Shown here: positions 54,049-64,000 of the stretch, piece after piece
Layout of the letters: the number at the start of each line of letters is the position of its first letter
How positions within the stretch are numbered: position 1 is the first letter of the stretch
From: Hyphomicrobiales bacterium
Lineage (GTDB): Bacteria > Pseudomonadota > Alphaproteobacteria > Rhizobiales > Rhizobiaceae
Reading direction: 5' to 3'
Assembly: GCA_900466945.1 (NCBI GenBank)
Contig: UBNV01000013.1
Span: 62,001 to 126,000, forward strand
DNA length: 64,000 nucleotides
Position numbers and translations under genes: made by a program
The notes under the pieces: generated by a model
Told to the model about the DNA's origin: nothing
The model's input: only the letters and a program-made list of their open reading frames with translations
Databases searched by the model: none

Positions 54049-54656
54049 TGTTTTACGACACCGAATCGAATGCCCACGGCATGGCGCATGATCCCTTCAA
54101 GGCGATCGTGGCGCCTCGCCCCATTGGCTGGATCGGCAGCAAGGGCAGGGACGGCAGCCTCAACCTGTCGCCCTATTCCTTCTTCAACGCTGTCGGTGAC
54201 CGGCCGAAGATGGTGATGTTTTCGTCGAGCGGCCGCAAGGACAGCCTGCGCAATGTCGAGGAGACCGGCGTGTTCACGGCAAGTTTCGTCAGCCGGTCGC
54301 TTCTCGACCAGATGAATGCCTCCTCGGCCGCCGTTCCCTATGAGGAAGACGAATTCGCCTTGGCGGGCCTCACCGCAGCGATGGGCCAGTTGGTCGATGC
54401 GCCCTACGTAGGGCAGGCGGCGGCCGCTCTGGAATGCCGGGTGACGAAGGTCCTGACATTGCAGGACATGGAGGGCAACGCTACGGACAGCCACGTCGTC
54501 TTTGGACAGGTGGTCGGTATCCATGTTGCCGACGCGATGATCCGCGACGGACGTTTTGATCTTGCCTTTGCCGACCCGATCATGCGGCTGGGTTACATGG
54601 ACTATGCCGGCATCGGGCCGGTGTTCGAACTAAAGCGACCAGGCCAGCGGAGCTAG
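54048..54656 (+). CDS. Flavin reductase family protein
   Basis: This 202-residue protein of the flavin reductase-like domain (DIM6/NTAB type) has FKAIVAPRPIGWIGSKGRDGSLNLSPYSFFNAVGDRPKMVMFSS near the N-terminus, which forms the FMN pocket, and a split-barrel pattern after it. The ATG at 54048 overlaps the nitroreductase stop (TGATG), so the two are translated together, suggesting a joint flavin-based redox reaction. The substrate is unknown. Confidence 0.9.
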   Translation: MFYDTESNAHGMAHDPFKAIVAPRPIGWIGSKGRDGSLNLSPYSFFNAVGDRPKMVMFSSSGRKDSLRNVEETGVFTASFVSRSLLDQMNASSAAVPYEEDEFALAGLTAAMGQLVDAPYVGQAAAALECRVTKVLTLQDMEGNATDSHVVFGQVVGIHVADAMIRDGRFDLAFADPIMRLGYMDYAGIGPVFELKRPGQRS

Positions 54657-54798
54657 GGGCAACCCGGACCATCGGGCGAGGAAGAATGGGCCGAAATCAG
54701 GTCTCGCCAAAGAGGTTAATGAACGTGGTGAACGTTTCTTAAACACTTTGAACCTAGTGTCTCAGGCACCGAATGCATCGGGTGTACACAGGTGGCGA

Positions 54799-55950
54799 GT
54801 GGGTTCGACTTTGATCGTTGCAGCTTTTCTCAGATGGGTCGAAACGGCGAAGACGCAGGAGCGCGCCCGTGCGGCAAATGCCCTGGCGCGAGCCTATCTC
54901 AAGTCTGACATGGCCCCGGAAGAGCGCCAGTCCGCCCAGATGGCGATGACCTACCTGCTCGATGATCCGTCGCCTCAGGTTCGCCAAGCATTGGCAGACG
55001 TGCTGGCACGCGAGGCAAGGGCACCCCGCGCTCTCATGGTGTCACTTGCGGAAGACCAACCCGAGATCGCGTCCGCCGTCATTCTTCACTCGCCGGTCCT
55101 GTCCGATGCCGATCTGGTGGATATCGCTGGACGCGGAACGATCGAGACCCGCGCGCTGATCGCTGCCCGCACCGAGGTGAGTGTTGGTGTTGCTGCGGCG
55201 CTTGCCGAGATCGGTGACGCTGCCGAACTGGAAGTTCTCCTCGAAAATCCCGGCGCCCGGTTCACACGGTTCACGCTCCGGCGCATCGCCGAACGCCACG
55301 GCCATTGTGAAGGCATTCGGGCCCGCCTCCTCGATCGGGACGACCTGAGTAGCGGCGTGCGCCAGCTCCTCGTTCAGTTCGTCACGGAAGCCCTGGCGGT
55401 CTCGGGCCTCGTCATCGGCGCCATCGGCAGCCGACGGATCGAGCGCATCGCCCGTGAGGCCGGAGACTGCGCGACGATTGCGCTTCTGGCCGACGTCCGT
55501 GGTGAGGAACTGTCACGCCTCACCGATCAGCTGCGGGTCGCGGGCCGCCTGACGCCTGCCTTTCTAATGCACGCGCTCTGCGCCGGCCGTACCGATTTCT
55601 TCTCTGCCGCAATCGTAGCGATTTCCGGGTTGGAAGAACGCCGTGTCCGTTCCATCCTTGCGACGGGTCGCTTCCATGCCGTGCGCGCGCTCCTGGAATC
55701 GGCCGGTCTAGACCGCGATGTCAGCCCACTCTTCGTCGATGCCGTGATGCTCTGGCGCAGTCTCATCCAGTCGGCCGATGCGATCGAGCTGGACCATATC
55801 GCTCGTCGTCTTGTGGTGCGTTACCGCAGCGAGCACACTCTCACCGACGCTGCGCGCGCCCTCATCGACATGGTGGAACGGGTGGCGATTGCGGAAGAGC
55901 GTCGCCTTGCGCGCGACTATGCGAGCGGCTTTGCGCTTGCAGCGGCGTGA
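54799..55950 (+). CDS. DUF2336 domain protein
   Basis: This protein of about 383 residues is made of repeated helical pairs like HEAT repeats, matching DUF2336. Typical are ETAKTQERARAANALARAYL, DPSPQVRQALADVLAREARAPRALMVSLAEDQPEIASAVILHSPVLSDADLV and a long Arg/Leu/Ala-rich C-terminus. The start is not certain: the frame is open from a TTG at 54748, while the GTG at 54799 has AGGTGG close by and begins nearer the conserved part. In several alphaproteobacteria DUF2336 genes accompany regulators, but no such partner is visible here. Function is unknown. Confidence 0.78.
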   Translation: MGSTLIVAAFLRWVETAKTQERARAANALARAYLKSDMAPEERQSAQMAMTYLLDDPSPQVRQALADVLAREARAPRALMVSLAEDQPEIASAVILHSPVLSDADLVDIAGRGTIETRALIAARTEVSVGVAAALAEIGDAAELEVLLENPGARFTRFTLRRIAERHGHCEGIRARLLDRDDLSSGVRQLLVQFVTEALAVSGLVIGAIGSRRIERIAREAGDCATIALLADVRGEELSRLTDQLRVAGRLTPAFLMHALCAGRTDFFSAAIVAISGLEERRVRSILATGRFHAVRALLESAGLDRDVSPLFVDAVMLWRSLIQSADAIELDHIARRLVVRYRSEHTLTDAARALIDMVERVAIAEERRLARDYASGFALAAA

Positions 55951-55955
55951 GCGCT

Positions 55956-56369
55956 TCAGGGGACGATCTTTTTGGCAACCCAGGAATAGCTGTCCGACAC
56001 CACGTGGATCGGCTTCTCGAAGATCATCTTGATCTGGGCTGTGCCCGGCAAGACTTGCCGGACCGCATCGATGGCCCTGTCTTTCAACGTTCTGTGCTGT
56101 TCTTCGCTGGGCATGGCAGTTTGTGCCTCGGGATCCGCAAGCGTCTGGTTTGACGCAGCGATGGCCTCGGCAATTTCGGGTGGCGGTGTCTGGCACACGG
56201 CAACGGCGGTGGGGTAGCCGATATTTGTGTAGCGGCCCAGGATCTCTTCCGACGCCGCGTCACACAATTCGATCGAAACGAATCGTTCTACCGGCGTTTC
56301 GACGAATTCGCATTGGCTGACGCTGTCATCGCATCCGAGAATCGTCATCATGATCAAGGCGGTCTTCAT
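55956..56369 (-). CDS. Hypothetical exported protein with conserved cysteines
   Basis: This 137-residue protein has a short hydrophobic start (MKTALIMMTILGCDDSVSQC). Cys at positions 13, 20, 36 and 59 (EFVETPVERFVSIELCDAASEEIL... AVAVCQTPPPEIAE) suggest an exported, disulfide-bonded protein; a lipoprotein modification at C13 is possible but the lipobox ILGC is weak. The C-terminal half is helical. It is convergent with the DUF2336 gene, 5 bp away. I do not recognise it. Confidence 0.6.
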   Translation of the reverse strand: MKTALIMMTILGCDDSVSQCEFVETPVERFVSIELCDAASEEILGRYTNIGYPTAVAVCQTPPPEIAEAIAASNQTLADPEAQTAMPSEEQHRTLKDRAIDAVRQVLPGTAQIKMIFEKPIHVVSDSYSWVAKKIVP

Positions 56370-56523
56370 TCACGGGACTCCGGGGGCAGCTGGCAGCGGG
56401 GGAGACGAAACAAAAGGAATGGAGCCAAAGCAAGGCATGCGGGCGCCTAACGTCAGCCTGCATGCAGGACCCGTCGACGGCGAATGCCGGGTTGTCGATG
56501 CGCAAGGCATCAGCGGGACCGCG

Positions 56524-57762
56524 TCACCCTGCCGATGTCCGGCGCGGTTCGGCTTCGGATTCGGCCGCGAGGTCGAGTTCACTCTGGGCCTCGAGCGGAG
56601 GCAGTTCGTCCGACAATTCGACCTCGCGGATCCATTCGCGCCAGATCGAGACAAGCAGCGCCATCAGAACCGGGCCGATGAAGAGGCCGAGAAAGCCCAT
56701 TGTCTTCACGCCACCGACCAGGCCGAAGAAGGTCGGGAGGAAGGGCAGCTTGATCGGCCCGCCGACAAGGCGCGGGCGCACCGTTTTGTCGACGATGAAG
56801 AGTTCGACCGATCCCCAGATGAAGAGAGCCACGCCCGGAATCGTCGCACCGCTTGCCACGAGATAGATCGAGACGAGTGTGAAGGCGAGCGGCGCACCGC
56901 CGGGGATCAGTGCCATCACGCCGGTGATGACCCCCAGCGTCACGGGGGAGGGAACACCGGCGAGCCAGTAGGCAATGCCGAGAATGATGCCTTCTCCGAT
57001 CGCGATCAACGTCATGCCGGTGACCGTCGAGCTGATCGTGGCGGGAACCACGCGCGAAATGCGTTCCCACCGATTGGGCAGGATGCGTTCGCCAAGCAGG
57101 TCCAGCTGGCGCGCAAAATTGGCACCGTCGCGATAGACGAAGAACAGCGCGATCAGCATGAAGAGCAGGGTCAGCAACAAATGGAAGAGCCCGTCGCCGG
57201 CCGCGATCACGGCGCGGTAGATATTGCCGATATTGGCACCGCTGACGATCTGGATGAGCTCCCCGATCGCGCCAGGCTGGCCGATATGCTCGTTCCATTT
57301 GCCCGCGAGCCATTCCCCTATACGAGGAAGGGCCGAGATCCAGGCCGGTGGCGGCGCGCCCGTTGTGTTCGCCTCGACAGCCCAGGTGATCCATTGACGG
57401 ATTTCCTCGACCGCATAGGAGATCGCAATGCCGATAGGCACGATCAGGAAGGTGAGGATGAAGAGAAGCGCCAGCGTGGCACCGAGCGTCGTATTGCCGC
57501 CGATCCGGTCCAGCAGCCGCCGGTAGAGCGGCCAGCTGGCGAAGGCGATAACCAGCGATGCCAGCACCGGCACCAGGAAGCCGTGAAAGAAGTAGATGGC
57601 CGCAATGCCGATCAGCACGAGCAGCCAGCGCGCCACGGAGATCGGGGTGATGAGCGCGATGCGATTGGCCGTTGCCTGACCGAGCCAACGTGGCCCTTTC
57701 GACGGGGTCTGAATATCAGCCTGGCTCACAATCTGAGGTGTCCCGTTAAAACTGCCCTGCAT
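56524..57762 (-). CDS. AI-2E family transporter (PerM-like permease)
   Basis: This 412-residue membrane protein has about eight hydrophobic segments in the layout of the AI-2E/PerM family. A double segment near the N-terminus (WLLVLIGIAAIYFFHGFLVPVLASLVIAFASW) is followed by a soluble loop (about 115-190). The C-terminal set holds the VMALIPGGAPLAFTLVSIYL and LPTFFGLVGGVKTMGFLGLFIGPVLMALL motifs. Family members export autoinducer or other small solutes or act as Na+/H+ antiporters, so the name should not be read as quorum sensing. The ATG at 57762 lies 9 nt from AGGA; an ATG at 57771 is also possible. An inverted repeat flanks the start. Confidence 0.9.
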   Translation of the reverse strand: MQGSFNGTPQIVSQADIQTPSKGPRWLGQATANRIALITPISVARWLLVLIGIAAIYFFHGFLVPVLASLVIAFASWPLYRRLLDRIGGNTTLGATLALLFILTFLIVPIGIAISYAVEEIRQWITWAVEANTTGAPPPAWISALPRIGEWLAGKWNEHIGQPGAIGELIQIVSGANIGNIYRAVIAAGDGLFHLLLTLLFMLIALFFVYRDGANFARQLDLLGERILPNRWERISRVVPATISSTVTGMTLIAIGEGIILGIAYWLAGVPSPVTLGVITGVMALIPGGAPLAFTLVSIYLVASGATIPGVALFIWGSVELFIVDKTVRPRLVGGPIKLPFLPTFFGLVGGVKTMGFLGLFIGPVLMALLVSIWREWIREVELSDELPPLEAQSELDLAAESEAEPRRTSAG

Positions 57763-57798
57763 ATGGAGCATTCCTGGTCGGGAAACAAGCGGGACACC
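57737..57798 (-). repeat. Inverted repeat flanking the AI-2E transporter start
   Basis: GGTGTCCCG (57737-57745) and CGGGACACC (57790-57798) are exact inverted copies of 9 bp, 44 bp apart. The left arm is inside the coding region and the right arm in the leader. Pairing in the mRNA would enclose the ribosome site and start codon in the loop. This could affect translation, or be chance. Confidence 0.35.
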
Positions 57799-57820
57799 AT
57801 CGTCTCATGGCTACCCCGCG

Positions 57821-59890
57821 TCAGATGTCCAGGTTTTCTGCGAAGGCCGCCCGCTCTTGGATGAAGCGGAAACGGGCTTCCGGCTTGGTGCCCATCAGCG
57901 CATCCACAGCATCGCGCGTCCCCTCGAAATCGACATCGTCAATACCGACGCGCAACAGCGTGCGCTTGGCCGGATCCATGGTCGTTTCCTTGAGCTGCGC
58001 CGGCATCATTTCACCGAGGCCTTTGAACCGTCCCATTTCGACTTTCTTCCCCTTGAACACCGTTTCCATGAGCTCCGCGCGGTGAACATCGTCACGGGCA
58101 TAGACGGTCTTCGCCCCCTGGCGAATGACGTAGAGCGGCGGCACGGCGAGATAGAGGTGATTGCCGCGGATCAGCTCCGGCATTTCCTGGTAGAAGAAGG
58201 TGATCAGCAGCGAGGCGATATGCGCTCCGTCGACGTCAGCATCGGTCATGACGATGATGCGCTCGTAGCGCAGGTCTTCGTCGCGATACTTCGTCCTGGT
58301 ACCACAGCCGAGCGCCTGGATGAGATCGGCGATCTGCTGGTTGGCCATCAGTTTTTCGCGGCTCGCCGAGCCGACATTGAGGATCTTGCCGCGCAGCGGC
58401 AGGATCGCCTGATTGGAGCGGTTGCGGGCCTGCTTGGCCGAGCCACCGGCCGAGTCACCTTCGACGATGAAGAGTTCGGCACCTTCGGCCGTATTCTGCG
58501 AGCAGTCGGCAAGCTTGCCCGGCAGGCGCAGTTTGCGCACGGCAGTCTTGCGGTTGACTTCCTTCTCCTTGCGGCGACGCAGGCGCTCCTCGCAGCGCTC
58601 GATGACCCAGTCGAGCAGCTTGGCCGCTTCATTGGGATTGTCGGCGAGATAGTGGTCGAAGGGATCGCGCAGCGCGTTCTCGACGATGCGCTGGGCCTCG
58701 ACGGTCGCGAGCTTGTCCTTGGTTTGGCCAACGAATTCCGGTTCGCGGATGAAGACCGAGAGCATGCCGACCGCCGAAATCATCACGTCGTCAGTGGTGA
58801 TCTCGCGAGCCCGCTTGTTCTGCGTCAGTTCGGCATAGTTCTTGAGGCCCTTGGTCAGCGCGATGCGCAGACCAGCCTCATGCGTGCCGCCTTCGGGTGT
58901 CGGGATGGTGTTGCAATAGGAATGCAGCGCCGGATCGCCACCATACCAGGTCACGGCCCATTCCATCGCACCATGGCCGCCGGTCTTTTCGGTCTTGCCG
59001 GCGAAGATTTCGCGGGTGACGGTGAATTCCTTGCCGAGCGTAGCGGCCAGGTAATCTTTCAAGCCACCGGGGAAGTGGAAGACGGCCTTTTCCGGAATGT
59101 CGCCACCCTCGGGCACCATTCCAGGATCGCAGGACCAGCGGATTTCGACACCGCCGAAGAGATAGGCTTTGGACCGCGCCATGCGGAAGATCCGGCCTGG
59201 ATCGAACTTCGCATGCTCACCGAAGATTTGCGGGTCAGGATGGAAGCGCACGCGCGTCCCGCGTCGATTGTGTACTTCACCGAGTTCTTCGAGCCCGCCC
59301 TGCGGCACGCCGCGCGAGAAGGTCTGGCGATAGAGCTTGCGATTGCGTGCGACTTCGACCTCGAGCAGATCGGACAGCGCATTGACGACGGAGACGCCGA
59401 CGCCGTGCAGACCGCCTGAGGTCTCATAGGCCTTGCCGTCGAACTTACCGCCGGCATGCAGCTTGGTCATGATCACTTCGAGCGTCGACTTGCCCGGTAC
59501 CTGCGGATGCAGTTCGACCGGGATGCCCCGGCCGTTGTCGGTGACTGTCAGGAAGCCCTGCGTGTCGAGGTGCACGTCGATGAAATTGGCATGCCCGGCC
59601 ACCGCTTCGTCCATCGAGTTGTCGATGACTTCGGCAAACAGGTGATGCAGCGCCTTTTCGTCCGTGCCGCCGATATACATGCCCGGACGCATGCGCACCG
59701 GCTCGAGACCTTCGAGAACGCGGATCGACGAGGCGCCGTATTCGTCGCCAGAGGAAGTCGTCGGCATCGCGGCCGGTGAGACCGGCGCCGCTGCTGGCTG
59801 GGAGGCCGGGGCGGGGGGCGCAGTGGTCACGGGGTCTGCCTCGACCTTCTGGGCGAGCGGCATGCCGGAAAAGAGATCGTTGTCGTCCAT
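57821..59890 (-). CDS. parE: DNA topoisomerase IV subunit B
   Basis: This 689-residue type IIA topoisomerase ATPase subunit decatenates chromosomes with ParC. The N-terminus (1-50) is Ala/Pro-rich, then the GHKL ATPase domain shows LEPVRMRPGMYIGG, EVIDNSMDEAVAGHA and DNGRGIPVELHP. A transducer follows, then the TOPRIM domain with EGDSAGGSA (about 476-484) and VMTDADVDGAH (about 547-557). It ends at NLDI. The ATG at 59890 is used because the frame upstream overlaps the opposite hydrolase leader. ParE is preferred over GyrB from length (GyrB in this group is over 800 residues) and the FKGLGEMMPAQL motif. Confidence 0.94.
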   Translation of the reverse strand: MDDNDLFSGMPLAQKVEADPVTTAPPAPASQPAAAPVSPAAMPTTSSGDEYGASSIRVLEGLEPVRMRPGMYIGGTDEKALHHLFAEVIDNSMDEAVAGHANFIDVHLDTQGFLTVTDNGRGIPVELHPQVPGKSTLEVIMTKLHAGGKFDGKAYETSGGLHGVGVSVVNALSDLLEVEVARNRKLYRQTFSRGVPQGGLEELGEVHNRRGTRVRFHPDPQIFGEHAKFDPGRIFRMARSKAYLFGGVEIRWSCDPGMVPEGGDIPEKAVFHFPGGLKDYLAATLGKEFTVTREIFAGKTEKTGGHGAMEWAVTWYGGDPALHSYCNTIPTPEGGTHEAGLRIALTKGLKNYAELTQNKRAREITTDDVMISAVGMLSVFIREPEFVGQTKDKLATVEAQRIVENALRDPFDHYLADNPNEAAKLLDWVIERCEERLRRRKEKEVNRKTAVRKLRLPGKLADCSQNTAEGAELFIVEGDSAGGSAKQARNRSNQAILPLRGKILNVGSASREKLMANQQIADLIQALGCGTRTKYRDEDLRYERIIVMTDADVDGAHIASLLITFFYQEMPELIRGNHLYLAVPPLYVIRQGAKTVYARDDVHRAELMETVFKGKKVEMGRFKGLGEMMPAQLKETTMDPAKRTLLRVGIDDVDFEGTRDAVDALMGTKPEARFRFIQERAAFAENLDI

Positions 59891-60107
59891 GGCGTCGTTC
59901 GATACTCTGTTGCTGTTTGATGCCGGGTCTGCGGCACCTTCAGAAAGCCGCCACACCAGGCCTGTCGCATCTGCGAATCGGTCGGATTGTGCCAGAAAGG
60001 CAGGGCAGGCGCGAAGGGCCATAGAGCCGGCGCATGTTGAATTCGGGCCAGCTTTGCGTGGCGCATTTCGCGAAGGCAAGCGTGAGCCGAGAGGAAACCC
60101 ATCTTCC

Positions 60108-60989
60108 ATGCAGATGTCCACAGCTCATTTCCGCACTGCGGCGATTTCCTGCGTTCTCTTTCCGTTTCTGTTTCTGACGAGTGCCCGTGCCGAGGCGGTT
60201 GGCCCCTTCAAGGACGACCTCTTCTCGGCCCAGAACGTGATGGAGACCCGCGATAGCGGCGACTTCACGATCGTCGACTATGACGAGTTGCGCGATATCA
60301 ATGGCCGCGACAGCATTCCGGAACGCCGGGTGAAGGATCGTTATGTCTCGCTGAAGGTGCGGCGGGTGCAGGAGAACCAGACCCTTGACCTCGCGACGGG
60401 GCCGATGGAGGTCGGTCGCGTTGGTCGTGATCAGGGGCAGGCCTTCACCGTGATCTTCATTCACGGCAGGGGCGGGGACCGGCGCTTGGGTCTCAATGAC
60501 ATCAGCTTCGGTGGCAACTTCAACCGGCTGAAGAACCTCGCCGCCGAAAACGGCGGCACCTACTACGCGCCGTCCGTCAGAAGTTTCGATGAGCAAGGCG
60601 TGGCCAACGTGGCCGCCCTGATCGCCCATGCCGCTGCGCAGTCAGCGGGCAGACCCGTGGTGCTTGCCTGCGCATCGATGGGCAGCTTCATCTGCTGGGG
60701 CATTTCCAGGGATCCGGCGGCGGTGGCAAATCTTTCCGGCATGGCGGTTCTCGGTGGCGCGCCGGATCCGGCACTTGCACGGAGCGCGGCCGCCAAGGCG
60801 AAGTTGCCGATCTGGTTCACGCACGGCAGTCGGGACAGCGTTTATGCGGCCAATGACCAGATCGACATCTATCGGAAGCTCCACTCCGCCGGTCAGCCTG
60901 TTCGTTTCACCCTGTATGAGACTGGCTCGCACGGCACGCCGGTGCGCATGACCGACTGGCGCGCGATGCTCAATTGGCTGGTTCGGTGA
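60108..60989 (+). CDS. Secreted alpha/beta hydrolase
   Basis: This 293-residue protein has a signal peptide (ISCVLFPFLFLTSARAEA) and an alpha/beta hydrolase core: VIFIHGRGGDRRLG (oxyanion region), a nucleophile elbow in LACASMGSF, an acid in THGSRDSVY and a His in TGSHGTPVR. It acts in the periplasm; the substrate is unknown. The ATG at 60108 is chosen behind GAGGAAAC; an ATG two codons on is possible. The long frame upstream to 59664 is antisense to parE. Confidence 0.85.
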   Translation: MQMSTAHFRTAAISCVLFPFLFLTSARAEAVGPFKDDLFSAQNVMETRDSGDFTIVDYDELRDINGRDSIPERRVKDRYVSLKVRRVQENQTLDLATGPMEVGRVGRDQGQAFTVIFIHGRGGDRRLGLNDISFGGNFNRLKNLAAENGGTYYAPSVRSFDEQGVANVAALIAHAAAQSAGRPVVLACASMGSFICWGISRDPAAVANLSGMAVLGGAPDPALARSAAAKAKLPIWFTHGSRDSVYAANDQIDIYRKLHSAGQPVRFTLYETGSHGTPVRMTDWRAMLNWLVR

Positions 60990-61175
60990 GCTCGATTGTC
61001 GTAATCTGCGTCCACGGCGGCGTTGGAGTTTGGCTTCCGCTTTGCCGCTTGTCTGGGCATGCCCCGTTCGCATTTTCACCATGGCGCCTGATAAAACAGC
61101 CAAATTCGTGTCACAATCTTTCCTTGCTCGCTCAGATTTGCTACTTCGCAGGAGCGAAATAGGGGTATTGACGAC

Positions 61176-61946
61176 ATGACACCGGATGTTCGTCCGCTGG
61201 TTGCGGGCAATTGGAAGATGAACGGCACGCGGGCTTCCCTCGATCAGATCAAGGCCATGGCCGAAGGCGTTCAGGGACCGCTCTCCGAAAAGGTCGAAAG
61301 CCTGATCTGCCCGCCGGCCACTCTGCTCTACGTTGCGACCGCGCTTTGCACGGACAGCCCCCTGCAGATCGGTGCCCAGGATTGCCACCAGAACGCATCT
61401 GGCGCGCATACCGGTGATATATCGGCCGAGATGATTGCGGACTGCTTCGGCACGCATGTGATCGTCGGCCATTCCGAGCGCCGCACGGATCACGCTGAAA
61501 CGGATCATCTGGTGCGCGCCAAGGCGGAAGCAGCCTATGCCGCCGATCTGACGGCCGTCATCTGCATCGGCGAGACCGCTGACGAGCGCAAGTCCGGCCA
61601 GACGCTCGACATCCTGAAGCGCCAGCTCGCCGGCTCGGTTCCCGACGGCGCCAAGGCCGAACGCACCGTGATCGCCTATGAACCGGTCTGGGCGATTGGT
61701 ACGGGCCTGACGCCGACCACCGCCGATGTCGCCGAAACCCACGCCTTCCTGCGCGCCGAGCTGGTCAAGCGCTTCGGCGCCGAAGGCAAGCTGATGCGTA
61801 TTCTCTATGGTGGGTCGGTGAAGCCCTCCAATGCCCGGGAACTAATGGGCGTCGAGAATGTCGATGGTGCCCTGATCGGTGGTGCGAGCTTGAAGGCCGC
61901 AGATTTCCTCGCCATATACCGGGTCTACGAGGACCTCACCGCCTGA
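61176..61946 (+). CDS. tpiA: Triosephosphate isomerase
   Basis: This 256-residue TIM barrel interconverts dihydroxyacetone phosphate and glyceraldehyde-3-phosphate. It contains VAGNWKMNG (catalytic Lys), [11 protein letters not shown] (His), [12 protein letters not shown] (Glu base) and the phosphate loop [16 protein letters not shown]. It heads the tpiA-secG-pyrG run usual in rhizobia. The start follows GGGGTATTGACGAC. Confidence 0.98.
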   Translation: MTPDVRPLVAGNWKMNGTRASLDQIKAMAEGVQGPLSEKVESLICPPATLLYVATALCTDSPLQIGAQDCHQNASGAHTGDISAEMIADCFGTHVIVGHSERRTDHAETDHLVRAKAEAAYAADLTAVICIGETADERKSGQTLDILKRQLAGSVPDGAKAERTVIAYEPVWAIGTGLTPTTADVAETHAFLRAELVKRFGAEGKLMRILYGGSVKPSNARELMGVENVDGALIGGASLKAADFLAIYRVYEDLTA

Positions 61947-62054
61947 AGGGCAAAGCCCTGAAATGCGGGAGAGGGGGTTTCAATGCCCGTTCCTCTCATG
62001 TAAAGAGCCGCCAACCTCATTGATTTTGCCCCAATTGGGCAGGATGGACATCCC

Positions 62055-62486
62055 ATGCAGACCGTATTGCTCGTTATCTATCTCATGGTCGTCGTCGCTC
62101 TGATCGGCGTCGTCCTTATCCAGCGGTCGGAAGGCGGCGGTCTCGGCATCGGCGGCGGATCTGGCTTCATGTCGGCGCGCGGCACGGCCAATGCCCTGAC
62201 CCGCACGACGGCGATCCTGGCGACACTCTTTTTTGTCATCTCGCTGGCACTTGGCATCCTCGCCCGTTACGAATCCCGCCCGACCGACATTCTAGATCGC
62301 ATCCCGGCCGGCAACGGCACGACCCAGGGCGGCGGTAGCGTTCTCGACCAGCTCCCGGGTGCAGCACCCGCACAGCCCTCGACGACGGCTCCTGCCGCAT
62401 CCACGCCGGCGGCACCCGCAACCACGCCTGCCGCTCCGGCGACGCCGGCGCCGGCTGCTGACCCCAACGCCGTTCCGAACAACTGA
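62055..62486 (+). CDS. secG: Protein translocase subunit SecG
   Basis: This 143-residue inner-membrane component of SecYEG has two membrane segments (about 3-22 and 53-75), with the SecG motif IQRSEGGGLGIGGGSGFMSARGTANALTRTTAILA between. The C-terminal 55 residues are a Pro/Ala/Thr-rich tail, longer than in E. coli. It lies 108 bp after tpiA. A terminator follows before pyrG. Confidence 0.95.
   Translation: MQTVLLVIYLMVVVALIGVVLIQRSEGGGLGIGGGSGFMSARGTANALTRTTAILATLFFVISLALGILARYESRPTDILDRIPAGNGTTQGGGSVLDQLPGAAPAQPSTTAPAASTPAAPATTPAAPATPAPAADPNAVPNN

Positions 62487-64000
<1,514 letters not shown>

Noticed and set aside
56350-57864. A 504-codon highly charged frame on the plus strand opposite the AI-2E permease
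   Set aside because: The extreme Asp/Arg/Gln/His composition is the antisense image of a hydrophobic membrane protein.
57857-59419. A 520-codon open frame on the plus strand opposite parE
   Set aside because: It lies wholly within parE, has no recognisable domain, and parE is certain from its motifs.
61145-61158. A TTCGC-AGGA-GCGAA hairpin that could hide a ribosome site before tpiA
   Set aside because: The AGGA is about 20 nt from the tpiA start and a closer GGGG lies outside the hairpin, so control of tpiA translation is unlikely.
62029-62038. The palindrome CCCAATTGGG upstream of secG
   Set aside because: It is a single 10-bp palindrome with no extension, second copy or clear promoter relation, so chance is likely.

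Overview
The window is typical chromosomal sequence of an alphaproteobacterium of the order Hyphomicrobiales (Rhizobiales), most likely the family Rhizobiaceae. The evidence is gene content and order: the general amino-acid transporter aapJQMP beside metC, the rpsB-tsf-pyrH-frr-uppS-cdsA-rseP-bamA-lpxD-fabZ-lpxA-lpxI-lpxB block, an EipB (DUF1849) protein, a CHCC zinc-finger protein and the tpiA-secG-pyrG run. Base composition is GC-rich and codon use is even. I see no insertion sequence, prophage, integrase, CRISPR array or island signature. About 60 genes fill nearly the whole window. No species can be named from the sequence alone.

Layout. 1-1.5 kb: tRNA-Arg(TCT), a small secreted protein and a degenerate membrane-anchored nuclease-fold protein. 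1.5-5.9 kb (minus strand): aapJ, Q, M, P. 6.2-11.9 kb: metC, an FAD monooxygenase, a zinc-finger protein, an alpha/beta hydrolase, an enoyl-CoA hydratase-like protein, cysE and a DUF3126 protein. 12-17 kb: a phasin, clpS-clpA, azlC-azlD and a 62-residue membrane protein. 17-21 kb: HIT, FemAB/GNAT-like, glycerophosphodiesterase, RidA and EipB genes. 21-34.2 kb: translation genes, the undecaprenyl/CDP-DAG/RseP/BamA envelope genes and lipid A synthesis. 34.2-38.8 kb: a compact zinc-acquisition module (zigA-like GTPase, znuA, divergent znuC-znuB-zur). 38.8-46.6 kb: gamma-carbonic anhydrase, a penicillin-binding D,D-carboxypeptidase with a SPOR domain, a LapG-type cysteine protease, a two-domain PilZ protein, a rhomboid protease, a CBS protein and a patatin-like protein. 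46.7-51.5 kb: folE-hisI, an IscU/NifU-like protein, a YidD fusion and thrS. 51.5-60 kb: an acyltransferase, a secreted protein, nitroreductase and flavin reductase genes, a DUF2336 protein, an AI-2E family permease and parE. 60-64 kb: an alpha/beta hydrolase, tpiA, secG and the first 457 codons of pyrG, which runs off the window.

The best candidates for something new are regulatory. At 44131-44146 there is a near-perfect sigma-54 promoter signature, followed about 100 bp later by a strong Rho-independent terminator in the intergenic region upstream of the rhomboid gene. Together they imply a short sigma-54-dependent RNA. Three matching palindromes (pattern GTWAT-N3-ATWAC, with the related GTTAT half-site) sit before zigA and between znuA and znuC, and look like Zur operators. 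At protein level, a YidD domain is fused in one frame to an NTF2/SnoaL-like domain, and both ZnuA and ZnuC carry long histidine-rich segments. I found no large undescribed multi-gene system; most of the window is well-known core genome.
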